A stretch of 21,444 nucleotides of DNA, taken from CAYYJS01 sp964472315. GTDB lineage: Bacteria; Verrucomicrobiota; Kiritimatiellia; UBA8416. Of this stretch, positions 15,401-21,444 are shown in pieces. The stretch covers positions 1 to 21,444 of the forward strand of contig CAYYJS010000053.1 of assembly GCA_964472315.1 (NCBI GenBank), read 5' to 3'. The notes beneath the pieces are model-generated. The model saw only the letters and a list, made by a program, of their open reading frames with translations. It was not told the DNA's origin and ran no database searches. The stretch's first letter is position 1. Each line of letters opens with the position of its first letter. A program made the translations under genes and the position numbers.

Positions 15401-16782
15401 AGACGGATGTCTTCAGTCCCGGTTTCTTCGCGTTCGACCTTGTCGAGACCGACACCTGCCTGCTCAACGCCCGAGCCGGCGAACCCGAGGACGCCCCGGT
15501 GTTGCCGTCCGACATGCCCGCCGCGGCGCCCGCGCGGACACCTGACGAGACGGTCTTGCGGGACGCCATCCGGCAGTTCGTCGTCACCCGCGACATCTCG
15601 CGCACGATCATCGCCGGCTACCCCTGGTTTCTGGACTGGGGCCGCGACACCTTCATCTGCCTGCGTGGCATCATCGCCGCGGGCATGCACAACGAGGCGC
15701 GCGACATCCTCATCCAGTTCGCCCGCTTCGAACGCAACGGCACCCTCCCGAACATGATCCGCGGAAACGACGATTCGAACCGCGACACCTCCGATGCGCC
15801 ATTGTGGTTCTTCCAGGCCTGCGCCGACTTCATCCGTACGACCGGCAAGCGCGGCTGGCTGGATACGATGTGCGGCGGGCGGACCGTGCGCGAGGTGTTG
15901 CGCTCGCTGGCGACCCACTACCGGCGTGGCACGCCCAACGGCATCCGCATGGACCCCGAATCCGGGCTCGTCTTCAGCCCGTCGCACTACACGTGGATGG
16001 ATACGAACTACCCGGCCGGCACGCCACGCGAGGGCTACCCGATCGAGATTCAGGCGTTGTGGCACGCCGCGCTCACCTTCCTGGCGCAACATGACGACAG
16101 TGACGACTGGGGGGCGCTGGCCCAAACCGTCGCCGCATCGATCGCCACGCTCTACGCGCGCGGCCCGCATGCCTGGCTGAGCGATTGCCTGCATGCCCCC
16201 CCCGGAACACCGGCGCGCGACGCCGTACCGGACGACCATCTGCGCTGCAACCAACTCCTCGCCGTGACGCTCGGCGCCATCGGCGACAATGCACTGGCAC
16301 GGCGCGTCATCGACAGCGCCACCGAGTTGCTGGTGCCCGGCGCCATCCGCAGTCTGGCCGACCGACCGGTCGCATACGAACTGCCCGTCTTCCGCGACGG
16401 GCGACTCCTGAACGCGCCCGCCGCTCCATATTGGAGCACGTACGCCGGCGATGAGGATACGCGCCGCAAACCGGCCTATCATAACGGGACGGCCTGGACC
16501 TGGCCGTTCCCATCCTACGCCGAAGCACTCGTCCTCTGCCATGGCGCGTGCGCCCTGCCCACGGCCCGCGCCATCCTCGCCAGCGCCTGGGAACTGCTGG
16601 CCGTGGGATGCGTCAACCAGATACCGGAAGTGACCGACGGCAACGCGCCTCACCGACAGCGCGGTTGCGGCGCCCAGGCCTGGGGCGTCACCGAACTCTA
16701 CCGCGTGCTCAGACTGCTGCGGACAACCAAACCCGCGTCCGGTGCCATCGTCTCTCTTGACTCCGCGGCGGAAAAGGCGTAA
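12472..16782 (+). CDS. Bifunctional glycogen debranching enzyme (GH13 plus GH133 in one chain)
   Basis: A 1436-residue protein with two glycosidase domains, arranged as in eukaryotic debranching enzyme (AGL). Residues 1-125 look like an N-terminal beta domain. A GH13 barrel (about 128-450) has INHTGW (260-265), the nucleophile Asp330 in GVDGFRCD, the acid/base Glu359 in FLLEGLGG and Asp418 in AETHDNN; it would act as 4-alpha-glucanotransferase. A beta domain and a long middle part (about 590-1020) follow. The C-terminal GH133 amylo-alpha-1,6-glucosidase (about 1025-1415) has YPWFLDWGRDTFI (1050-1062), WMDTNYPAG (1175-1183) with candidate acid Asp1177, and IPEVTDG with candidate base Glu1386. 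It would shift short chains and hydrolyse the remaining alpha-1,6 glucose in cytoplasmic glycogen. The ATG at 12472 fits the promoter; ATG 12478 and an in-frame TTG at 12451 are alternatives. It is the first gene of the glycogen cluster. Confidence 0.92.
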   Translation: MTMLKQTPEPGSLHMRYRGDVQTIRLALSGDREGSAFVRTNIGRAHIRRREIIRHVETGEAFQCRDWHDVPMRRLDGRTFEVDLPLAQTGRFEAKACFIPEGETEPHWPGGGNAIIKVEPAFTVCANTLYTAFVRQFGPGKSATVADTDATANGDAMQRLDHAGYTVIPRSGTFRDLIKQLDFIIGKMGFRIVQLLPIHPVPTTYARMGRFGSPFAALDFMDVDPAYAEFDRRTTPLDQFRELADAVHARHARLFIDLPINHTGWASFLQNHHPEWFRRSHDEAFQSPGAWGVTWEDLSELDYASRRLWEHMAGVFLFWCARGVDGFRCDAGYMVPEPVWTYIVARVREQFPETVFLLEGLGGKISVMERLLTEANLNWAYSELFQCADRSRIEAYMAQSRTIARTRGTLIHFAETHDNNRLAAVSHRFARMRTALAALLSDAGAFGITNGVEWHADRKVDVHGAPSLNWGADDNQVDAIRRLNVLLATHPCFHAGAEIALVERYEGNVLAVRRRQRDRELLVLVNLDADTAQPVQWEDAGGVTTAVTLTDLLDGGAVSAAADGNLRRLRLDPAQVRCLSADAADLTALEAALQAANGEPPAGERQRQRALIAQLATFFHPHSAACDADRIDADIAALAADPAAYCATVAARPPVTCVTPWDLNRDARRVTPLPTCHVLLLRADIPFEAHLTRDGRTERSARSFVTGDGRHAAMLVPPLDIVARTPMDLRVTGYENGTCRHETAGLLLLPDAGPEHPCRTYDGEDIRNRNHYALLTNGRGAMSQVRLRWGQLYSQYDGLLVANLHPDHPVDRHMTLRRCRCWLVHRGYSSAIDDTCMRRVDVLGTDAVCWHFTVPAGLGRLVALDITLRLHAGRNAVTLAFARGPADSDALAADHPVRIVVRPDIEDRNAHHVTKAFMGAEQGWRACCRSSRTGFTFEPAAERRLIMTASRGVYTHEPEWQYVVQHPFESARGLEAQTDVFSPGFFAFDLVETDTCLLNARAGEPEDAPVLPSDMPAAAPARTPDETVLRDAIRQFVVTRDISRTIIAGYPWFLDWGRDTFICLRGIIAAGMHNEARDILIQFARFERNGTLPNMIRGNDDSNRDTSDAPLWFFQACADFIRTTGKRGWLDTMCGGRTVREVLRSLATHYRRGTPNGIRMDPESGLVFSPSHYTWMDTNYPAGTPREGYPIEIQALWHAALTFLAQHDDSDDWGALAQTVAASIATLYARGPHAWLSDCLHAPPGTPARDAVPDDHLRCNQLLAVTLGAIGDNALARRVIDSATELLVPGAIRSLADRPVAYELPVFRDGRLLNAPAAPYWSTYAGDEDTRRKPAYHNGTAWTWPFPSYAEALVLCHGACALPTARAILASAWELLAVGCVNQIPEVTDGNAPHRQRGCGAQAWGVTELYRVLRLLRTTKPASGAIVSLDSAAEKA

Positions 16783-16800
16783 GCAAACCATCGTCTGATT

Positions 16801-16816
16801 GCTGTCTCGCGACAGC
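16801..16816 (+). terminator. Short hairpin after the debranching-enzyme gene
   Basis: GCTGTC and GACAGC pair around the loop TCGC, 18 bases after the stop. There is no T-run, so it may be an attenuator or RNA-stability element within the operon rather than a terminator. Confidence 0.3.
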
Positions 16817-16849
16817 GCGTTCCGTCGGACGGTGCGCATCGGCAACAGT

Positions 16850-16871
16850 GACGGATACGAACCGATCCGTC
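16850..16871. repeat. 7-base inverted repeat upstream of the second CBM48 gene
   Basis: GACGGAT (16850-16856) and ATCCGTC (16865-16871) flank 8 bases, 39 bases before the ATG at 16911. It could be an operator or a leader hairpin. A smaller CCGT/ACGG dyad lies at 16822-16832. Confidence 0.6.
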
Positions 16872-16910
16872 TGGACTAACGAGTACTTCGAAATCACGGG
16901 GGTAAGTGCC

Positions 16911-17192
16911 ATGACAACGACTCAGAAGGTAAAGCGGCGGCGCGTCAATTTCAGTATCGGTGCCCGGCCCGGCTGCACGGTATGCGTGGCCGGCACGTTC
17001 AATAACTGGTCGCCGACCAAGAAGCTCACGGCGAAACCCGGTGGAGACGTCTACAAAGGCTCGTTGCTGCTGGACCCCGGGCAGTACGAATACAAGTTCG
17101 TGATTGACGACATCTGGTGCATCGATCCCGAGAACACGGAATTCGTGCGCAACGACTACGGTTCGCTCAACAGCGTTCTGGTTGTCAAGTAG
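16911..17192 (+). CDS. Free-standing CBM48 (AMPK-beta-like glycogen-binding) protein, copy 2
   Basis: A 93-residue, single-domain CBM48 protein, paralogous to copy 1 at 3173-3454 and of the same length. Motifs: VAGTFNNWSP (26-35), YEYKFVIDD (59-67), Trp69, IDP (71-73), ND (81-82) and LNSV (86-89). Trp33, Trp69 and Asn87 correspond to glycogen-contact positions of AMPK-beta. The ATG at 16911 has GGGGGT 7 bases upstream; the GTG at 16848 would begin inside the upstream dyad. It sits between the debranching enzyme and phosphorylase genes, 128 and 74 bases from them, which makes a role as glycogen-binding partner for these enzymes likely. No catalytic domain is attached. Its basic N-terminus (KVKRRR, 6-11) is a feature copy 1 shares only weakly. 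Confidence 0.92.
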   Translation: MTTTQKVKRRRVNFSIGARPGCTVCVAGTFNNWSPTKKLTAKPGGDVYKGSLLLDPGQYEYKFVIDDIWCIDPENTEFVRNDYGSLNSVLVVK

Positions 17193-17266
17193 CACGTTTC
17201 GCGTGGCAGACGCCCCAACGCGATTCGGCACGCTTCGATACGAAACGGAAGGATGGTTCCCACCGC

Positions 17267-19807
17267 ATGAAAAACGTTCAGGTATTCAGCGTCAGCCCGT
17301 CGATCCCGGCGAAGCTGGCGTTCCTCGAGGCGCTGTCGCGCAACCTCTGGTGGTCCTGGAGCACCGACGCCTTTCACCTCTTTCTGCGGATCAACCCGCA
17401 ACTCTGGAAGCAAAGCGGCTATTGCCCGATGTCGTTCCTGAATCTGGTGCCGCAGAAACGATTGGAAGCGCTGGTCGAAGACGAAGCGTTCATGAGTCAC
17501 ATGGAACGTGTTCGCGCGCTGTACGAAGAGGAAGTGCAGGTCGGCAAACCCGCACCCGGCGAACGAACCATCGCCTACTTTTCGCTCGAATACGGCATCC
17601 ACGAGAGCGTGCGACTGTACTCGGGCGGACTCGGCGCCCTGGCCGGCGACCACTTGAAGGCGGCCTCGGACATGAAGCTTCCGCTTGTCGCGGTAGGCCT
17701 CATGTACCGCCAGGGATACTTCCAGCAGTACCTGAACAACGATGGCTGGCAACAGGAACACTATCCGGAAAACGAAGTCCACCACATGCCGATCGGCAGG
17801 GCGCTGACCGACGACGGCAACGAAGTCGTGGTGCAACTGCCGCTGCCTGACGGCATCCTGCATGCCGCCGTGTGGCGGTTGCGGGTCGGTCGGGTGCCGC
17901 TGTTTCTGCTCGATTCCAACATTCCGGAGAATCCGCACCACTACCGCGCGATCACCGGCCAGCTCTACGGCGGCGATCGCCAGATCCGCCTGCGCCAGGA
18001 ACTGCTCCTCGGTATCGGCGGGTTCCGCGCGCTGCGCGCGCTCGGCTATTCGCCCAACGTCTTCCACTTGAACGAGGGCCACGCGGGATTTCTGTCGCTG
18101 GCGCGCATCGAGTACCTGACCAGGGAACTGGGGGTCGACATCAAGACCGCGCTGGAGATCGTGCCGCGCACGTCGGTCTTCACCACGCACACCCCGGTGC
18201 CCGCCGGCAACGAAACGTTCCATCAGGATCTCCTGTTTTCACACCTGAACGTGCTCGGCAAGGAGATGGGACTGCCCGCCGCGGATGTCATCGCCTGGTG
18301 CCGCCCCAACGGCGATACGACATCGGACCCCAGCATGACCGTTCTGGGCTTGCGCATGTCCGAGTACTGCAACGGCGTCAGCCGCCTGCACGGCGAGGTG
18401 GCGCGCAAGATGTGGGCGCACCTGTGGCCGGGACGCGCCCAGGACGAGATACCCATCGGCCATATCACCAACGGCATTCACGTCGCCTCCTGGTTGTCCG
18501 GGCAGAATGTGGAGCTTTTCGATCGGTACGTCGGACCGGGCTGGCGGTCGCACCCCGGCGCCCATGCGACGATCGAACGGCTTCAGTACATTCCCGACGA
18601 GGAACTCTGGCGCACGCACGAACTGGGGCGTTCCCGCCTCGTGCGCATGGTCCGTGAACATGCCGAGCGCCAGTTCGCCGCGCGCAATTCCAGTAAGGCC
18701 GAGATCGCCCAGACCAAGTCGCTGCTCGATCATGACGTACTGACGATCGGTTTCGCACGGCGCTTCGCCACCTACAAGCGCGCCAATCTTCTGCTGCTGC
18801 AGCCGGAACGACTGGAAGCGCTCCTGACCAACGACGAGCGTCCCGTGCAGATCGTGTTCGCGGGCAAGGCGCATCCGGCGGACGATCACGGCAAGGACTT
18901 CATCCGCCAGATCGTGCATTTCGCGCGGCGCCCCAATGTGCGGCGCCGCATCGTCTTCCTCGAGAACTACGATATCGGCCTCGCCCGCCGCATCGTGCAG
19001 GGCGTCGACATCTGGCTCAACACACCGCGTCGTCCGCTGGAAGCCAGCGGCACGTCGGGCATGAAAGCCGCCGTCAACGGCGGACTCAATGTCAGCGTGC
19101 TGGATGGCTGGTGGTGCGAAGGGTATGCCTCCGATTGCGGCTGGGCTATCGGCGCCGGCGAGGAGTACGACGATCCCATGTTCCAGGATAATGTCGACGG
19201 GCAGGCGTTGTACAACGTCCTGGAGAATGACATTATTCCCTGCTTCTACGAGCGCCCGAACGGCGAATTGCCGCAGCGGTGGATACAGATGATGCGCAAC
19301 TCCATGCGCATGGCCCTGCGATCCTTCACCAGTCACCGCATGGTTGCCGAGTATGTGGCCAGTTTCTACCAGCCGGCGCTCGCCGCCCATGACCGGCTCG
19401 CGGCCGAAAACTGGGCGGAAGCGCGGCGGCTGGTCGCACAGCATGAACGCCTTTCGCAACTGTGGAAGGATGTGCGCATCGCGTCACCCGTGGTTGGCGT
19501 GGACATCTCCAAGCTCCATGTCGGCGACAAGTTCACGCTGACGACGCATGTCCATCTCGGGGACCTGCGCCCCGACGAGGTCGACGTGGAGGTGTACTAC
19601 GGCCCCGTCAATTCCGAAAACCGCATCGTGCACAGCCATGTGGACGTTGTACCGCAGGGCGAGTCCCGCGGCAACGGCGATTACGTCTATACGCACGCCC
19701 TCGAATGCCAGCGCACGGGCCGTTTCGCCTTCACAAGCCGCATTACACCGCGCGGCGACACCTGGACGCACGCCATGCCCGGATTCATCACCTGGGCCGA
19801 CAGTTAA
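17267..19807 (+). CDS. glgP: Alpha-glucan (glycogen) phosphorylase, GT35, DUF3417-type
   Basis: An 846-residue phosphorylase that releases glucose-1-phosphate from the ends of alpha-1,4-glucan chains with pyridoxal phosphate (PLP). It is the form with an N-terminal DUF3417 segment (about 1-100, with ALSRNLWWSWS at 22-32), not the shorter-linker E. coli MalP/GlgP form. Visible are AYFSLEYGIHE (103-113), YSGGLGALAGDH (118-129), HLNEGHAGF (267-275), the THTPVPAGNE segment (308-316) and the PLP lysine Lys600 in EASGTSGMKAAVNGG, followed by VLDGWWCEGY (611-620). The C-terminal 100 residues (about 745-846) form a beta-rich domain usual for this form. The ATG at 17267 begins the family N-terminus; AAGGA lies 13 bases upstream, which is rather far. 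glgA follows after 22 bases. Confidence 0.96.
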   Translation: MKNVQVFSVSPSIPAKLAFLEALSRNLWWSWSTDAFHLFLRINPQLWKQSGYCPMSFLNLVPQKRLEALVEDEAFMSHMERVRALYEEEVQVGKPAPGERTIAYFSLEYGIHESVRLYSGGLGALAGDHLKAASDMKLPLVAVGLMYRQGYFQQYLNNDGWQQEHYPENEVHHMPIGRALTDDGNEVVVQLPLPDGILHAAVWRLRVGRVPLFLLDSNIPENPHHYRAITGQLYGGDRQIRLRQELLLGIGGFRALRALGYSPNVFHLNEGHAGFLSLARIEYLTRELGVDIKTALEIVPRTSVFTTHTPVPAGNETFHQDLLFSHLNVLGKEMGLPAADVIAWCRPNGDTTSDPSMTVLGLRMSEYCNGVSRLHGEVARKMWAHLWPGRAQDEIPIGHITNGIHVASWLSGQNVELFDRYVGPGWRSHPGAHATIERLQYIPDEELWRTHELGRSRLVRMVREHAERQFAARNSSKAEIAQTKSLLDHDVLTIGFARRFATYKRANLLLLQPERLEALLTNDERPVQIVFAGKAHPADDHGKDFIRQIVHFARRPNVRRRIVFLENYDIGLARRIVQGVDIWLNTPRRPLEASGTSGMKAAVNGGLNVSVLDGWWCEGYASDCGWAIGAGEEYDDPMFQDNVDGQALYNVLENDIIPCFYERPNGELPQRWIQMMRNSMRMALRSFTSHRMVAEYVASFYQPALAAHDRLAAENWAEARRLVAQHERLSQLWKDVRIASPVVGVDISKLHVGDKFTLTTHVHLGDLRPDEVDVEVYYGPVNSENRIVHSHVDVVPQGESRGNGDYVYTHALECQRTGRFAFTSRITPRGDTWTHAMPGFITWADS

Positions 19808-19829
19808 TCGCACGGAAGGAGACACACGC

Positions 19830-21365
19830 GTGACGGCATCGACGGCGACACGACGGGGCGGCAAGAATCCCCGGATTCTTGTGGTCACACCGGAGATTAC
19901 CTACCTTCCCAGCGGCATGGGCAACATGGCCAACCGCATGACGGCCAAGGCCGGCGGCCTGGCCGACGTCTCCGCGTCGCTGGTTTCGGAGCTTTTCGAG
20001 CTGGGCGCCGATGTCCATGTCGCCCTCCCTCACTATCGCCGGATGTTCCACGTCGATGTCGGGCGGCTCATCAGCGACGAGCTGCGCATCTACAAGAACA
20101 AACTGCCGGATGCGCGCATCCACCTGGCGGAAGACCGCTGCTTCTACTACCGCGATGCCGTATACGGATACGGCGCCGACAATCCCAAGATCGCGATGGC
20201 TTTCGTGCGTGAAGTCGTCAACAACATCATTCCGCGCGTCAACCCGGATCTGATCCACTGCAATGACTGGATGACCGGACTCATACCGGCGGCGGCACGC
20301 CGGCAGGGCATCCCGTGTCTTTTTACCGTGCACAACATTCACACCCACGACGTCACCCTCGCCTCGATCGAGGATGCCGGCATCGATGCCGCCGAATTCT
20401 GGCCCTACCTGTATTACAAGTGGCCACCGTCCAGTTACGAATCCGCCCGGGCATCGGTCCCCGTCGACATGCTGGCCAGCGGCATCTTCGCTTCGCACTT
20501 CATCAACACGGTCAGCCCGACCTTTCTCAACGAAATCACGAGCGGGCAACACAGCTACATCCCGCCCCAGATCCGCACGGAGATGATCAACAAGCAGAAG
20601 GCGGGGTGCGCGGTCGGCATCCTGAACGCCCCGGATGCCTCATTCGATCCCGCCGTCGACGAGTACCTGGACGTGCACTTCGGACCGGATTCGCATCAAG
20701 CCGGCAAGGCCGCCGCCAAAGCCACCCTCCAGGAGCGAGTCGGTTTGCGCATCGACCCCAACGCCCCCCTCTTCTTCTGGCCTTCGCGCCTCGACCCCAT
20801 CCAGAAGGGGTGCCAGCTCCTCGCGCATATCCTGTACGAGGTGGTTTCGTCGTACTGGGACCGCGACTTGCAGATCGTGTTTGTGGCCAACGGCGCGTAT
20901 CAGGAACCGTTCCATAACATCGTGCAGTTCCACGATTTCCATGACCGCGTCGCAGTATGCGATTTCACGGAGGATCTGTCGCACCTCGGCTACGCAGCAT
21001 CCGACTTCATGCTGATGCCGTCACGGTTCGAGCCGTGCGGCTTGCCGCAGATGATCAGCGCCATTTACGGGTCGCTGCCGGTCGTGCACGACACCGGCGG
21101 ACTGCACGACACCGTACGCCACCTGAACATACCCGGCAACCAGGGCAGCGGGTTCGTTTTCGAGACCTACGACCACGAAGGGCTACGCTGGGCCATCGGC
21201 GAGGCCATGCGCTTCCATGCGATGCCCCCCGACGTGCGCGCGTTCCAGATCGCCCGCATCATGCGCGAAAGCGCCGCCGCCTTCAACCACGCCGTCGCCG
21301 CCAAGCGCTACTTCGACATCTACGAGGAGATGCTGCACCGACCCCTCGTCCGCGATTTCGGCTGA
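19830..21365 (+). CDS. glgA: Glycogen synthase, GT5
   Basis: A 511-residue GT5 glycogen/starch synthase that adds glucose from a nucleotide sugar to the non-reducing end of glycogen. The N-terminal Rossmann domain begins RILVVTPEITYLP and has the KxGGL motif as KAGGL (40-44), preceded by a short extra loop (PSGMGNMANRMT) compared with E. coli GlgA. The C-terminal domain has SRLDPIQKG (319-327; Arg320 and Lys326 bind the donor phosphates) and SRFEPCGLPQ (398-407) with the catalytic-site Glu401. The GTG start at 19830 is supported by AAGGAG (19816-19821) 8 bases upstream, 22 bases after the glgP stop; the frame is open further upstream only inside glgP. ADP-glucose as donor is presumed; no glgC is in the window. 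Confidence 0.96.
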   Translation: MTASTATRRGGKNPRILVVTPEITYLPSGMGNMANRMTAKAGGLADVSASLVSELFELGADVHVALPHYRRMFHVDVGRLISDELRIYKNKLPDARIHLAEDRCFYYRDAVYGYGADNPKIAMAFVREVVNNIIPRVNPDLIHCNDWMTGLIPAAARRQGIPCLFTVHNIHTHDVTLASIEDAGIDAAEFWPYLYYKWPPSSYESARASVPVDMLASGIFASHFINTVSPTFLNEITSGQHSYIPPQIRTEMINKQKAGCAVGILNAPDASFDPAVDEYLDVHFGPDSHQAGKAAAKATLQERVGLRIDPNAPLFFWPSRLDPIQKGCQLLAHILYEVVSSYWDRDLQIVFVANGAYQEPFHNIVQFHDFHDRVAVCDFTEDLSHLGYAASDFMLMPSRFEPCGLPQMISAIYGSLPVVHDTGGLHDTVRHLNIPGNQGSGFVFETYDHEGLRWAIGEAMRFHAMPPDVRAFQIARIMRESAAAFNHAVAAKRYFDIYEEMLHRPLVRDFG

Positions 21366-21383
21366 TGAGAGGGCCGCCCGCGA

Positions 21384-21402
21384 CGCCCTGCGGGGCGCAT
21401 TT
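21384..21402 (+). terminator. Possible weak terminator after glgA
   Basis: CGCCC (21384-21388) and GGGCG (21393-21397) pair around TGCG and are followed by CATTTG. The stem is only 5 base pairs and the T-tract is poor. The remaining bases to 21444 show no gene. Confidence 0.3.
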
Positions 21403-21444
21403 GCGATTCGGTGCATCCCTGATCGGGTCGCCTTGACGGGCTTG

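Noticed and set aside
13870..16845. A 991-codon open frame on the minus strand opposite the debranching enzyme
   Set aside because: It is antisense to a gene with clear catalytic motifs, has low-complexity Arg/Gly/Ala composition and no recognisable domain; long antisense frames are expected at this GC content.

Overview
The window is one GC-rich bacterial stretch of about 21 kb with dense genes on both strands. It has no tRNA, rRNA, CRISPR array or insertion sequence that I can see. The organism looks Gram-negative: there is an outer-membrane beta-barrel, a LolA-like protein, a YidC with a large periplasmic domain, and exported proteins. Remnants of two UroD-superfamily genes of the kind expanded in Lentisphaerota/Kiritimatiellota and related groups, together with the glycogen gene types, suggest the PVC superphylum or a neighbouring phylum. 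That placement is inference from gene content only.

Layout. Positions 2-2182 (+) carry the C-terminal part of a P-type cation ATPase, cut by the window edge, then a DUF2294/MpsC-like protein. Positions 2410-3454 (-) carry a free-standing CBM48 glycogen-binding protein followed by an exported Fe-type superoxide dismutase. Positions 3873-4355 (+) hold a decayed UroD-family gene. A leucine-rich-repeat lipoprotein (4487-5209, -) and an outer-membrane barrel protein (5305-6027, +) diverge from interlocking promoters. The barrel gene is followed by a 3-methyladenine DNA glycosylase and a LolA-like exported protein. Positions 7512-10538 (-) are the conserved rpmH-rnpA-yidD-yidC operon; a second decayed UroD-like gene is joined to the yidC stop by an ATGA overlap. 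A methyltransferase (10626-11468, -) and a VapBC toxin-antitoxin pair (11629-12271, -) come next. From 12472 to 21365 (+) lies a glycogen cluster: a 1436-residue two-enzyme debranching protein, a second free-standing CBM48 protein, alpha-glucan phosphorylase and glycogen synthase.

Working together. The glycogen cluster covers chain elongation (GlgA), phosphorolysis (GlgP) and branch removal (GH13 plus GH133 in one chain). The two 93-residue CBM48 proteins could tether enzymes to the glycogen particle. No branching enzyme or ADP-glucose pyrophosphorylase is present here. The rpmH operon makes ribosomal protein L34, the RNase P protein and the membrane-insertion machinery. Several genes without a Shine-Dalgarno sequence (barrel protein, vapB, debranching enzyme) have a -10 box only 7-9 bases before the ATG. 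This suggests leaderless transcripts alongside the Shine-Dalgarno-led genes.
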